In this document: piece by piece, positions 1-8,556 of the stretch
Position numbering within the stretch: position 1 is the stretch's first letter
Layout: each line of letters opens with the position of its first letter
Assembly: GCA_934699135.1 (NCBI GenBank)
Contig: CAKUVM010000004.1
Coordinates: 25,756 to 89,755 of the forward strand
Direction: 5' to 3'
DNA from: an uncultured Bacteroidales bacterium
GTDB taxonomy: Bacteria; Bacteroidota; Bacteroidia; Bacteroidales; Marinilabiliaceae
DNA: 64,000 bases
Translations under genes and position numbers: made by a program
Notes under the pieces: generated by a model
Told to the model about the DNA's origin: nothing
The model's database searches: none
The model's input: the letters and a program-made list of their open reading frames with translations, nothing else

Positions 1-779
1 CCGAGGAGCTGGTTGCCCAGGCATATGCCAAAGATGGGCTTGCCGATCTCTATCGCTTTCTTGATGTTGGCGACGGTGACCTGGCACATCTGCGGGTCTC
101 CGGGGCCGTTGGAGAGCATTAGGCCGTCATAGTCAATCTGGGTGAAGTCATAGTCCCACGGCACCCTGATCACCGTGACGTCCCTCTTGAGGAGGCACCT
201 GATGATGTTGAACTTAGCGCCCGTGTCCACCATCACAACCTTATACTTGCCATTGCCGTAGGTCTGCACCTCCTTGGGCGAGACTTTGGCCACCAGGTTC
301 TCCTTGTTCGGGTCTACGAACTCGACAGGCTGGCCGTCAAACTCGAGCTTGCCGAGCATTGCGCCGTGCTCACGTATTTTCTGCGTCAGAGCCCTCGTGT
401 CCACGCCCTCGATGGCGGGGATGTCTTGCTCCTTGAGCCACTGCCCGAGGCTCTTTTGAGCGTTCCAGTGGCTATATTCGCGCGAATAGTCAGAGACGAC
501 GACACCCGCCACATGTATTTTTTCCGACTCGAAGAACTTCAGCAAGCCGGTGGCAGGATCCACCGTGTCATGCGGCACGCCGTAGTTGCCTATGAGCGGG
601 TATGTGAAGACCAGAATCTGGCCCGCGTACGATGGGTCGGTCAGGCTCTCGGGGTAGCCAGACATGGCGGTGTTGAAGACGACCTCGCCGGCACGGGAGT
701 GGTCTCCACCGAAAGATACACCCTCAAACGCTGTCCCATCTTCAAGGACCAGCCTAATCTTCTTCTTTGAGTCGGACAT
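1..779 (-). CDS. carA: Carbamoyl-phosphate synthase small subunit, C-terminus cut by window edge
   Basis: Glutaminase subunit that releases ammonia from glutamine for carbamoyl phosphate, the entry point to pyrimidines and arginine. It starts with an ATG at 779 (MSDSKKKIRLVLEDGTAFEG) and reads open to base 1. The N-terminal CPSase small domain is followed by the start of the class I amidotransferase domain, with the nucleophile segment FGICLGNQLL at the very edge of the window. The catalytic His/Glu lie outside. About 259 of the family's usual 360-380 residues are present. The arginine-pathway transcarbamylase at 30422 is not in the same operon. Confidence 0.93.
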   Translation of the reverse strand, partial: MSDSKKKIRLVLEDGTAFEGVSFGGDHSRAGEVVFNTAMSGYPESLTDPSYAGQILVFTYPLIGNYGVPHDTVDPATGLLKFFESEKIHVAGVVVSDYSREYSHWNAQKSLGQWLKEQDIPAIEGVDTRALTQKIREHGAMLGKLEFDGQPVEFVDPNKENLVAKVSPKEVQTYGNGKYKVVMVDTGAKFNIIRCLLKRDVTVIRVPWDYDFTQIDYDGLMLSNGPGDPQMCQVTVANIKKAIEIGKPIFGICLGNQLL

Positions 780-926
780 CTCTTGTCTTTGTTGTGTTTT
801 TAATGCTTTGTTGTCCTTTGCGGCCGCGTGTTGACATTTGACCGTTATCGCCGCCAAGGCTCACGCCGCCCGCGAAGTTATAAAAAAGTTGTCACGCGCG
901 CCAACAGCCCCATTTGCCAAAGGGCG

Positions 927-2129
927 CTAACCTATTGTCACCATTGTGGCCCCGAATCCATACTCGCGGAATGAGGCGTCTTGGTAGGCGCACTTGGGAT
1001 ATTTCCGGTCTAGGAACCTGCGGAGCTCGCTTTTCAGGACTCCCGCCCCCACGCCGTGTATAAAGACGACGCGCATCCCCTTGCGACCCGCATTTTGCTC
1101 CATTATGGTGCGGACGTGAGCCATCTGGGCGTCGAGCATGTCTTTGTTCTCCAACCCGCGCGTGTCTGGCAAGAGGCTGTCTATGTGCAGGTCAACCTCC
1201 AGGAGATCCGTCACGCGGCTGGGCCTTGAGGCCTTGGCGGGCTCTGGCTTGCGCCCGTCGGCCGCCGCCTTGCGCACCTCCTTGTCTGAGAGCTGCTCCA
1301 ACTTGGTCGCGAACTCGTCTTTGATGACGGGCATGATGATGGCCTTCTCATCAAAATAGTCATTCTCAACGAAGCTGCCGTCTCGCAGCAATTTAGCCCC
1401 GCGGGGCTTGATCTCCACGTTATAGACGGGCTGGGCCTTGAAGCTGCGTATTTTTTTGAACATCAGGAGTTGCACCTGCCACGTCTGGCCGTCCACCTGC
1501 ATCGGGTTGAGGGTGTCTATCTTCTCTTTTGTGTTCGGCTCAATGGTGGCCGCCCCCATGAGTGTGGATGTCCCTTTGCTGTCGGTACGGAGGATGGCGT
1601 ATGACGCGAAATAGTTGGAGTCGTTGACCACATGCAGGTCCACGGTGCCCGTGCGGCCTCCGTCAGTCTTTATCAGGGCCAGCGCGAAATGCGGCTCTGC
1701 GTCGTCGGAGGCGTCGGCATCGAACGTGTAGCTCTCGGGCTTAGGCTCGTCCGTCTGTGGCAGGCTTTGCGGCTTGGTGTCGGCCCTCGGCGCGCGCACG
1801 GGCAGCACTGGCACGTCGGGCTCATCCTCGTCTTCCTCTTCCTCCTCGTCTGCTTTGATGCGCTCTCGCCAACTGGAGCCTTCGGCCAGGCCCCTAGGGG
1901 CTTTGGGCTTTTGGCTGGCGGCCTTCTTGGCGTTGCGCGCCGAGCGGCTATACGCCTCATCTTGAAGCCGATGCTCGGCCTCGTCAATCACCACAATGTT
2001 GTTGTCTAACGTCGGGATCTGGAAGCCGTCTTCGTCTTCCACATATACGGTGTGGCCATCAACGCGCGCCACCTTGCCGCCGCCCTCTTGGTCGAGGAAC
2101 CTGACGCGGTCGCCTATGTTAACTTTCAT
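927..2129 (-). CDS. DUF2027 / Smr domain protein
   Basis: A 400-residue protein of a family widespread in Bacteroidetes. The N-terminus (about 6-50, GDRVRFLDQEGGGKVARVDG) looks like a small KOW-like beta domain. A charged linker with an acidic run lies near 93-106, then a central DUF2027-like beta domain (about 140-290). The C-terminal Smr domain (about 306-400) carries its two signatures, DLH at 313-315 and HGVGAG from 358. Smr domains in MutS2 relatives bind or nick branched nucleic acids; that activity here is inference, and no MutS ATPase is attached. ATG start at 2129. The gene stands 75 bases downstream of the helix-hairpin-helix gene and may be cotranscribed with it. Confidence 0.85.
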   Translation of the reverse strand: MKVNIGDRVRFLDQEGGGKVARVDGHTVYVEDEDGFQIPTLDNNIVVIDEAEHRLQDEAYSRSARNAKKAASQKPKAPRGLAEGSSWRERIKADEEEEEDEDEPDVPVLPVRAPRADTKPQSLPQTDEPKPESYTFDADASDDAEPHFALALIKTDGGRTGTVDLHVVNDSNYFASYAILRTDSKGTSTLMGAATIEPNTKEKIDTLNPMQVDGQTWQVQLLMFKKIRSFKAQPVYNVEIKPRGAKLLRDGSFVENDYFDEKAIIMPVIKDEFATKLEQLSDKEVRKAAADGRKPEPAKASRPSRVTDLLEVDLHIDSLLPDTRGLENKDMLDAQMAHVRTIMEQNAGRKGMRVVFIHGVGAGVLKSELRRFLDRKYPKCAYQDASFREYGFGATMVTIG

Positions 2130-2204
2130 CCTAGAAGTCTTGTTTTTGCCAATGCGAATTTAATGAGTTTATCACTCATTTCCGCATCCGACGCAGGGGC
2201 ATGG

Positions 2205-4298
2205 TCATGCGCCTTGCGATGCGAAAAAGTCTTTCCTCTTTCGCCAAAAGAGTTTCCACTGGAGTTGCACCTTTGCGTCAGTTCGCCATGGCGCAAGCGT
2301 AAGGTCATTGCCCGACCCGATGGAAGAGCAGTCAAAACGACGCACCGACGAGAGCCACAGCCAAAGGCGGAAGCCGCGCCAAGGGCCAAGCGAGGCCATG
2401 CCGGTGAATGTCAGGCCGCGGCCGGAATATGAGGCGAAGCCCATATCGTACAAGACGCCGGGGCGGCTCACGTGGACGCGGGCCGAGTGGCTGCCCGCGT
2501 TGAAATATGAGCAGTTGAAAGAAAGCGCCGCCCGCCCACCTGCGATGCCGAGGCGCGCGTCTTGCCCCGCCATAAAGCCGTGGGCCAGATCAGCGCCGGC
2601 CTCGTTGGCAAACGTATGCTCCACATTGGTCTTGAGGCGCAACGTGCCTCCACATTCCACGACGATGGCAGACAAGAGGCTGGCAGACTTTTCTTCGGCC
2701 CTTAGCGCGCTGAGAGGCAATCTGTCATAGGCCGTGTCGGCCGACGCTGCCAAGCCCGCCACAGTGGCGTCTTTAGACACATGGCGCAGCCGGAGGCTCA
2801 CCTCACGCACAGCCGAGGATCGCGGCGCGAACAACACGGCGGCACGCCAACGCCACCCGGTCGAGGGCGTCAGAACCGCGTATTGCAACCACCGCAGGCG
2901 CCACACATCAACATCGGCCATTACTGAAACCCCGTCAAACGGGCTGAAAGCTAGCCCCAGGCTCCCGCCACCCTCGCCGCCTGCCGCCGATGAGCGCGAG
3001 ACGGGCTGCTGCGCCACGGCGTAATATCGGCGCCCAAAACGACGGACAGAAGCGAAAAACGAAGTGCCGGAACCAGCATCGACATCCACGCCCGCCACGC
3101 CTCCCCACGCGTCGCGGCCTTGAGAAGCCGCCTCAGCGTAGACATGGGCGCGGCCTATGAAAGCGCGGGCGTCGAGGCTATACGTGTCTATGGCCTTGAC
3201 ACTTGGTCGGTTGGCCAAATAGAGTCTGCCATTGGGGCCAAGGGGCTTGTCGGCCCTCCAGGTGTTCAGCCCAGCCCCCAGGCGCAGGCCTCCCATGTCG
3301 GCACTGACATGAACGCCGGCCTGCAAGACGAGCGTATTGTGCCTGCGCGCACGCTCCGCCTCCGTGCGGTGAAGGCCATCTGCGCGAATTGCGGATATTC
3401 GGGCAGTCCCGTCGGACGCGAGATAGGTGGTGGCGTCGGCCCGCAAGGCGGAACCATAGGCCGTGAGACGGAGCGGCAACCATCTCATCTCGGCCGCCAG
3501 GCCACGCAACTGGCCACTTTCGGCTGCAGAGAGCGTGGGACTTACGCCCGTGGCCACTCGCCCCGCCGAGCATCCCGTGAGCGGTTGGGCCAGGCCGAAG
3601 CCCGTCCAGACGCCAAGGCCTTGCCCCAGACGCACGTTATAATTGCCAATCACAAGGTTTCGGAGCGGTCCTCTGTTAGGGGCGAAACGCGCATAACCAC
3701 CCCAAAAATCGAAAAATCTGGACTCTCCGGCATCGCCCTCTCCCACAAGGCCCAATCCCCAACGGCGCCCCACACTGGCCCTAAGACGGCACAACCTCTT
3801 GACAGGGCCGCCCGCAAAAGGAGCCCTGCTTCCGCCCGTGGCCACAAAGCCGCGGCTGAGCGGCCACCTGCGCCCCACGCGTGCCACAGCCTCCAACTTG
3901 AGAGCCGAGGGAGAGGGCGAGTTTTCTAAGTTTTCCGCAAAGCTGACGAAATGGCCGAGCCGCAGCACATCGGAGCGAGAGAGCGACCTTACGGTCATGA
4001 GTTCTTGAAGTGAATGGAATTGTCCCACGGCACGCCTGTGCGCCAATAGGGCGTGAATCTTTACACTGTTGAGGAATAGCAGCTTACCCAAATCGGACTC
4101 CGTCGCGGCGTTTATGTTAAGAGGGGTCGCGGCCAAGGCTCTCATCTCTGCCAATCCTTCCACGGCGGCATCATCTAGCCGGCCCTCCTCATCCAGTTCT
4201 CCGGCAACCTCTGCCACAATGTCATCTGAGTTCTGAGCCCACACGCCGGCCGATGAAGCCAAGAGAAACGCCAAGAGCGGCAGCAGAAACCGAGTCAT
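2205..4298 (-). CDS. Secreted helix-hairpin-helix protein with large C-terminal beta-rich region
   Basis: A 697-residue protein. I chose the ATG at 4298 because it overlaps the upstream stop as ATGA; an ATG at 4304 is also possible. It has a signal peptide (1-21, ending VWAQ), an acidic segment, then ComEA-like helix-hairpin-helix units at about 59-118 (TPLNINAATESDLGKLLFLN and a second hairpin to GHFVSF). The remaining roughly 570 residues alternate polar and hydrophobic residues with many Gly/Arg/Tyr, like an outer-membrane barrel. HHH motifs bind DNA backbone non-specifically in ComEA. A secreted HHH domain on a barrel suggests a role in DNA handling at the outer membrane, but this is inference. 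It is translationally coupled to the barrel gene upstream. Confidence 0.75.
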   Translation of the reverse strand: MTRFLLPLLAFLLASSAGVWAQNSDDIVAEVAGELDEEGRLDDAAVEGLAEMRALAATPLNINAATESDLGKLLFLNSVKIHALLAHRRAVGQFHSLQELMTVRSLSRSDVLRLGHFVSFAENLENSPSPSALKLEAVARVGRRWPLSRGFVATGGSRAPFAGGPVKRLCRLRASVGRRWGLGLVGEGDAGESRFFDFWGGYARFAPNRGPLRNLVIGNYNVRLGQGLGVWTGFGLAQPLTGCSAGRVATGVSPTLSAAESGQLRGLAAEMRWLPLRLTAYGSALRADATTYLASDGTARISAIRADGLHRTEAERARRHNTLVLQAGVHVSADMGGLRLGAGLNTWRADKPLGPNGRLYLANRPSVKAIDTYSLDARAFIGRAHVYAEAASQGRDAWGGVAGVDVDAGSGTSFFASVRRFGRRYYAVAQQPVSRSSAAGGEGGGSLGLAFSPFDGVSVMADVDVWRLRWLQYAVLTPSTGWRWRAAVLFAPRSSAVREVSLRLRHVSKDATVAGLAASADTAYDRLPLSALRAEEKSASLLSAIVVECGGTLRLKTNVEHTFANEAGADLAHGFMAGQDARLGIAGGRAALSFNCSYFNAGSHSARVHVSRPGVLYDMGFASYSGRGLTFTGMASLGPWRGFRLWLWLSSVRRFDCSSIGSGNDLTLAPWRTDAKVQLQWKLFWRKRKDFFASQGA

Positions 4299-5140
4299 AG
4301 CCATTGAGGGTGAAATGTCAGCAAGGCGGCAGACGTCACTCCCAGGGCAAAATGATGGGCCACGGAGGCGTAAACCCCCATAGCCACCCAATCATAGCCC
4401 ACGCCCGCGCAAATCTGTCGGCCCAAGGATGAGAAGCCTGCCGTGAAACGCAACCGCTCGCAAGGCTGGAGCGAGACTCCTATGTGCGCCACGGCCTCGC
4501 GTCCGCTCTCTTTCTCCAGCTCGGCGCAGAGCGTGAAATATAGCGGGGCGCGCCACGAGGCCGCTGCCCACAACGTTGTGGGGATGTCCTCTTCGCGCCC
4601 CGCGCGGCGCAAGCCCCGCCCCTCCACGTTCTTTACCGTCAAGCTCAAGAGCCAGGCGTCGGCTGGCCTGACTGCCACTCCCGTCACACTATACGACGAC
4701 GCCCCGCTCTCGGCATAGGCCAACGAGTGCGTCACGCCATAATAGGCCACGCCGGCCGACACGCGCCCCCAACGGCGAGCCACCCAGCCGCCAAACGTGC
4801 AATAGTGGCTAAGCTCGCCACCACTACGTCCCACTCTGACGCCAACGTGCGCCAAAGGCGTTGGCACGTCCGCAGCCCCAGCCACCTCGGCCAAGTCTGC
4901 CAGGCCAAAAGGCAACACGCCGCCCACCGCCGCAGTAAGTCCATCGGACAACGCCACGGCGGCAGGATTGGCGGCCTCGATGGCAGAAATGAGGGAAAGG
5001 GAAGCCAAGCACCCAGCTCCAACCCCACCTGCCGGACGCGCGTCAATATTTTGCGCAAAGGCACTGGAGCAAAGGGAAAAGAGCAGACAGCCCAAACCGG
5101 CGGACAGACGCGGCAACGATTTCAATACAGCACTCTCCAT
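4295..5140 (-). CDS. Predicted outer-membrane beta-barrel protein
   Basis: 281 residues from the ATG at 5140 (MESAVLKSLPRL); the in-frame codon at 5146 is TTG. A signal peptide (to about 30, SSAFAQ) is followed by 'NPAAVALSDG', a conserved-looking N-terminal segment reminiscent of PorV/PorQ or UPF0164-type barrels, then repeated amphipathic strands ending in an aromatic C-terminus (FHPQWL). I cannot name the family securely. Its stop overlaps the start of the HHH gene by ATGA, and its start overlaps the end of the YbaK-like gene by 19 bases, so the three form a tight minus-strand operon. Likely partner of the HHH protein. Confidence 0.65.
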   Translation of the reverse strand: MESAVLKSLPRLSAGLGCLLFSLCSSAFAQNIDARPAGGVGAGCLASLSLISAIEAANPAAVALSDGLTAAVGGVLPFGLADLAEVAGAADVPTPLAHVGVRVGRSGGELSHYCTFGGWVARRWGRVSAGVAYYGVTHSLAYAESGASSYSVTGVAVRPADAWLLSLTVKNVEGRGLRRAGREEDIPTTLWAAASWRAPLYFTLCAELEKESGREAVAHIGVSLQPCERLRFTAGFSSLGRQICAGVGYDWVAMGVYASVAHHFALGVTSAALLTFHPQWL

Positions 5141-5613
5141 TCGCAACGGTTGCCCATCCTCTCCAGGAAGCGGCGGAAGTCGGCCTGAGATATGGAGAGT
5201 GACACTCTGCTGTCATTGGGATGGAAGGCCAAAAGTTCAAGGCTGGCCAAGTTGGCGTCTATGAAGACAATAACTTCGCGCGCCGCGTCATTTATGAGGC
5301 CAAAGGGGCTCACAGAGCCGGGGCGCGCGCCAAGATACGCCATAAGCCTCTTTGGCGAGGCGAATGACAACTTTCCCTCGCCCAACCTTTTTTCCAAGTC
5401 GCTCATGCAGATGCTGCGCTCACAGTCCAAAACCACCAGGTAATGTCTCGTGCCCTTGTGGTTTCGCAAGAAGATGTTTTTGCAGTGCTTGCCCTCTGCC
5501 GCGTTCCAATATTTTCTGGCGTCGTCTATGGTGGGCGTGGGCGGGTGCTCGGCATAATGGAATTCAATGCCCATCTGACTGAGCAAGTCATATAGTTCGG
5601 GCTGTCCTATCAT
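5122..5613 (-). CDS. YbaK/ProX-type aminoacyl-tRNA editing domain protein
   Basis: 163 residues from the ATG at 5613 (MIGQPELYDLLSQ). The whole protein is one YbaK/prolyl-tRNA-synthetase-associated domain. The N-terminal 'FHYAEHPPTPTIDDARKYW' and the 'KNIFLRNHKG' segment are typical of the PrdX/ProXp subfamily, and 'GSVSPFGLINDA' is the conserved loop over the active site. Members hydrolyse mischarged tRNA, most often Ala-tRNA(Pro) or Cys-tRNA(Pro), in trans in the cytosol. Substrate here is inferred from family only. It is the first gene of the operon running into the barrel and HHH genes. Confidence 0.85.
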   Translation of the reverse strand: MIGQPELYDLLSQMGIEFHYAEHPPTPTIDDARKYWNAAEGKHCKNIFLRNHKGTRHYLVVLDCERSICMSDLEKRLGEGKLSFASPKRLMAYLGARPGSVSPFGLINDAAREVIVFIDANLASLELLAFHPNDSRVSLSISQADFRRFLERMGNRCEWRVLY

Positions 5614-5653
5614 CTGTTTTGCTCTTGGCGCGTTATGACGTCTGTGCAAAGAG

Positions 5654-5692
5654 GGGCGGGGCGTCTCCCGTCATATGAGAGTCGCCCCGCCC
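5654..5692 (-). terminator. Hairpin after the lipoprotein gene
   Basis: Perfect 10-bp stem, 5654-5663 pairing with 5683-5692 (GGGCGGGGCG / CGCCCCGCCC), 31 bases beyond the stop of the lipoprotein gene. On the minus strand it is followed by CTCTTTG, a weak U tract. It may end the lipoprotein transcript before the YbaK-like gene. Confidence 0.55.
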
Positions 5693-5723
5693 TGTGTTTC
5701 ATGGTGCTTGTCGAATCTGGCCG

Positions 5724-6545
5724 CTATGCCTGGCTAGGGTCCACCATCACGCTGCGGACGGCATCGGCCTGATCCTTGATGCTCTTCATGGTCTCCTCAG
5801 TGATACTGTTGGCGTCGGTCTTGGAGTAGATCTCGTTGAGGGGCTGAAGCCTTGTGCGGAGGGTCTTAATGTTGGCATCCGCCAAGTTCTGGTCAAGGAG
5901 CTTGACTAGCTTCTCCAGAGGCTCTTTCTGGCTGAGGAGAATCTTGACCATCTCCTTGTTGTCGAATGTGTCATCTGAAATGTGGGTGGCAATGTAGAGT
6001 CCCTCCACCCAGCTGCCGGCCACAATCATGAGCGAGACGGGGCCGCGGCCGTGTTTGTTGAGGTAGTCATATGAGTCGTAGAAAGCGTTGGAGATAAGCT
6101 CCGTCATGCCCTCTTTGTTGTTCTCGTTGTCCTCCATCTTCGTAGCCAGCTCCGGATCCACGGCCTGGGTCATATCCAGCGCGTCTACGAGAGCCCTGAT
6201 GGCCTGGGTGTACTCCATCACGTTGGCCTGCTGGTTATACGTGGAGGCGTAGCACAAGTCGGCGCTGTAGACCCCCATGTTTTGCGCGCGCTTGGCCTCA
6301 GTCACGTATTTATCCACATTGTCGCGAGGGTTGCAAATGTCCACGATATACGCGGCCTCGATGCGGTTGAGCATCTCCGTCACCTCAAAGGCCGTAGGCA
6401 GTGGGTATACGAACTCGCGGACGTTCTCCTCGACATTCTCGCGGCTCATGACTCCAGACTTGTCCTGGCTGCCGCTGACAGTGCAACTCGTGGCCACCAT
6501 GGCCACAGCCCCGGCAACGATTGCCGACATTTGCAGCTTGCTCAT
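5724..6545 (-). CDS. Predicted lipoprotein of unknown function
   Basis: 273 residues, ATG at 6545. The signal peptide ends in a lipobox (VATSC) with the acylated Cys at residue 21, so it is predicted to be anchored in a membrane facing the periplasm. The mature part is hydrophilic and mostly helical, with no catalytic motif I recognise. It contains segments such as MGVYSADLCYASTYNQQANV, and a conserved family of such lipoproteins exists in Bacteroidales. It is monocistronic by position: a hairpin follows it and 87 bases separate it from the gene upstream. Function unknown. Confidence 0.8.
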   Translation of the reverse strand: MSKLQMSAIVAGAVAMVATSCTVSGSQDKSGVMSRENVEENVREFVYPLPTAFEVTEMLNRIEAAYIVDICNPRDNVDKYVTEAKRAQNMGVYSADLCYASTYNQQANVMEYTQAIRALVDALDMTQAVDPELATKMEDNENNKEGMTELISNAFYDSYDYLNKHGRGPVSLMIVAGSWVEGLYIATHISDDTFDNKEMVKILLSQKEPLEKLVKLLDQNLADANIKTLRTRLQPLNEIYSKTDANSITEETMKSIKDQADAVRSVMVDPSQA

Positions 6546-6632
6546 ATCTTGTGTTTTCAGTTACTATTTTTATTTATCGTTGCTAAAATAGCAAAAAGAT
6601 GGAACACGGGCGGCCGTAGGATAAATATTTTT

Positions 6633-7724
6633 TCACTCCAGATTCAGTGACACGCTCACCGCCTTGTGGTCTGACAGCGCGAGGGCGTGCTCCTCATACC
6701 CGCCATGGCGCAACCTAGCCGAGGCGAACACAAAGTCAATACGCAATGGAGGCAAGTTGCCGAGATAGGTGCGCGCCAAGCCCAGCCTGTGGCTCTCGCG
6801 GCAGTCAGACAGCTCTGACTGGCAGTCTCCGCGGGGGCGCGCCCCCGCCACGGTGTGGTAGGTGTATGAGACAGGCGTGTCATTGAAGTCTCCGCACACC
6901 ACCACAGGCCGCGGTGAGTTATCCACCGCCCTGGCGAGCATCCGAGCCTCCACCGCACGGTGGGCGGCGGCGCCGACGGCGATTCGGAGCGTCCCGCGAA
7001 GGGTGGAGGCATGGGCGCGGTTAATGTCCCTGGCCGTCACGGAGTCTATTTGTTTCTGTGTCAGCTTGAGCGACGCCAAGTGGCAGTTGAACAGACGCAC
7101 AGTGTCTCCCCCCCAACACACATCGGTGGCCAAGAACACTTGCGGCACTTGCCCGCTCAGGCCCAAGGTGGCGGCATCGTCCACCATACGGACAGGTGTC
7201 TTGGAGAGCGTGAGCTGATTAGACTTGCTGGCCATATACGGGTATCGGGCGAGGACATTGTCACAAGTCGCTGAGGATAAAGTCCTGAGCCTTGCCTCTG
7301 GCGGCACCTCTTGCAGGCACACCACGTCGGCATCTTGACTCAAGATGAAACAGGCTATCGAATCGAGCCGCTCAGCGGCACTCACAGTCCCATACGTTGC
7401 CAGACCCCTGACGTTGTAGGTGAGGAGTTTGACGCCCGACGCCGACTTTCGCGGCAAGGGCAAGTCCACCACGCGAAAGGCGGACGGGGCGGTGTACGCC
7501 AGGGCCAAGACGCAGGCCAATGCCGACACTCGCCAACGCAGCAACAGGCACAGCGGAATGGCCGCGGCCAACGCCATCCACGCGTAGGGGAAGGCGAACC
7601 ACAGGAGGCACAAAGGCCCCACATCATCGGGCGCCAGCCTGACAGACCACGCCACGAACGCCGTGAACACGGCCAACAGCAGCACCGCCGCCTTGGCCAA
7701 TCGGCGCAAGCCTCCAACCATCAT
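6633..7724 (-). CDS. Membrane-anchored endonuclease/exonuclease/phosphatase family protein
   Basis: 363 residues with three N-terminal hydrophobic helices (about 10-28, 35-57, 66-84), then an EEP-fold domain. EEP signatures are visible in order: 'LLTYNVRG' (metal-ligand Asn), 'VCLQEVPP' (Glu), 'VVVCGDFNDTPVSYTY' (Asp/Asn) and the C-terminal 'LSDHKAVSV' (His). These enzymes are Mg-dependent phosphodiesterases acting on nucleic acids, phosphoinositides or sphingolipids; the substrate is not predictable. The soluble domain probably faces the periplasm. The ATG at 7724 overlaps the stop of the upstream rhomboid gene by ATGA, so the two are coupled. Confidence 0.88.
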   Translation of the reverse strand: MMVGGLRRLAKAAVLLLAVFTAFVAWSVRLAPDDVGPLCLLWFAFPYAWMALAAAIPLCLLLRWRVSALACVLALAYTAPSAFRVVDLPLPRKSASGVKLLTYNVRGLATYGTVSAAERLDSIACFILSQDADVVCLQEVPPEARLRTLSSATCDNVLARYPYMASKSNQLTLSKTPVRMVDDAATLGLSGQVPQVFLATDVCWGGDTVRLFNCHLASLKLTQKQIDSVTARDINRAHASTLRGTLRIAVGAAAHRAVEARMLARAVDNSPRPVVVCGDFNDTPVSYTYHTVAGARPRGDCQSELSDCRESHRLGLARTYLGNLPPLRIDFVFASARLRHGGYEEHALALSDHKAVSVSLNLE

Positions 7725-8539
7725 CTCTTGCTTTGCTCAAAAAGGATCCTTTTCTCCGCGTCGGTCAGGCTGTCATATCCGCGGGCGCTGATCTTGTCCA
7801 AAATTCTGTCCACTTCGCGACCTTTGTCCACCTTGGCTTTGTTGAAGTCCCAATCAGGATTGCCAGACCCCCGCGTCACCCTCATCCGCCTGTTCCATCG
7901 CGGCGCGGCATCTCTCCCGGCCCAGACGCGCGCCAAAACGAAACCAGCCAACGCGCCCCCCAGGTGAGCCAAGTTGCCGCCCACGTTAGAGAGTCCCAAA
8001 ACCATTATGAGTGAGATGCCCACGTAGACCATTGCCACATATTTAATCCGCACCTCCCCGAAAAACGTGACCCAAACCAGCCTGTTGGGCTGCGCCACGG
8101 TGGCGGCCATCATGACACTCATTATGGCTCCCGACGCTCCCAGCAGAATGCCGCCGCCATCTATCATGCCGGTAAGGAAAGCGGCGGCGCAGCCCGTGAG
8201 GCCGCCCACCACGTAGGCCACGAGAGCGCGACGCCCGTTGGCGTAGGTGTTCATAAAGATGCGCCCGAACCAATAGAGGCACAGCATATTGAATATGAAG
8301 TGGAAGAAGTCATAGTGGGCGAAGATGTTGGAGACCACCGTCCAGGGCCTAGACAACACGCCCAGGCCCATGGGCATGCCAAAAAGCAAGACGGCCCACC
8401 CGCGCGGCTCTGCTCCGCCAAGGGCGGCGAGATCCAGGAGGCGCATGACGAGGAAGACAGCCGTGTTGACGTAGATGAGCTTGATGACAATGTCATTGCC
8501 ACGAAACGACGCCCCAATCTCCTTTAATATCGAAGTCAT
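7721..8539 (-). CDS. Rhomboid family intramembrane serine protease
   Basis: 272 residues from the ATG at 8539; the upstream in-frame codon at 8551 is TTG. Six predicted membrane helices. The catalytic Ser136 lies in 'LLGASGAIM' and its partner His192 in 'NLAHLGGALAGF'. The helix-2 segment 'HFIFNMLCLYW' has the conserved His/Asn that forms the oxyanion hole. An approximately 55-residue hydrophilic C-terminal tail follows the membrane domain. Cleaves transmembrane segments of membrane proteins; substrate unknown. Lies between a second rhomboid gene (17 bases upstream) and the EEP gene (overlapping). Confidence 0.92.
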   Translation of the reverse strand: MTSILKEIGASFRGNDIVIKLIYVNTAVFLVMRLLDLAALGGAEPRGWAVLLFGMPMGLGVLSRPWTVVSNIFAHYDFFHFIFNMLCLYWFGRIFMNTYANGRRALVAYVVGGLTGCAAAFLTGMIDGGGILLGASGAIMSVMMAATVAQPNRLVWVTFFGEVRIKYVAMVYVGISLIMVLGLSNVGGNLAHLGGALAGFVLARVWAGRDAAPRWNRRMRVTRGSGNPDWDFNKAKVDKGREVDRILDKISARGYDSLTDAEKRILFEQSKR

Positions 8540-8556
8540 GCCAGAGGACAATAAAG

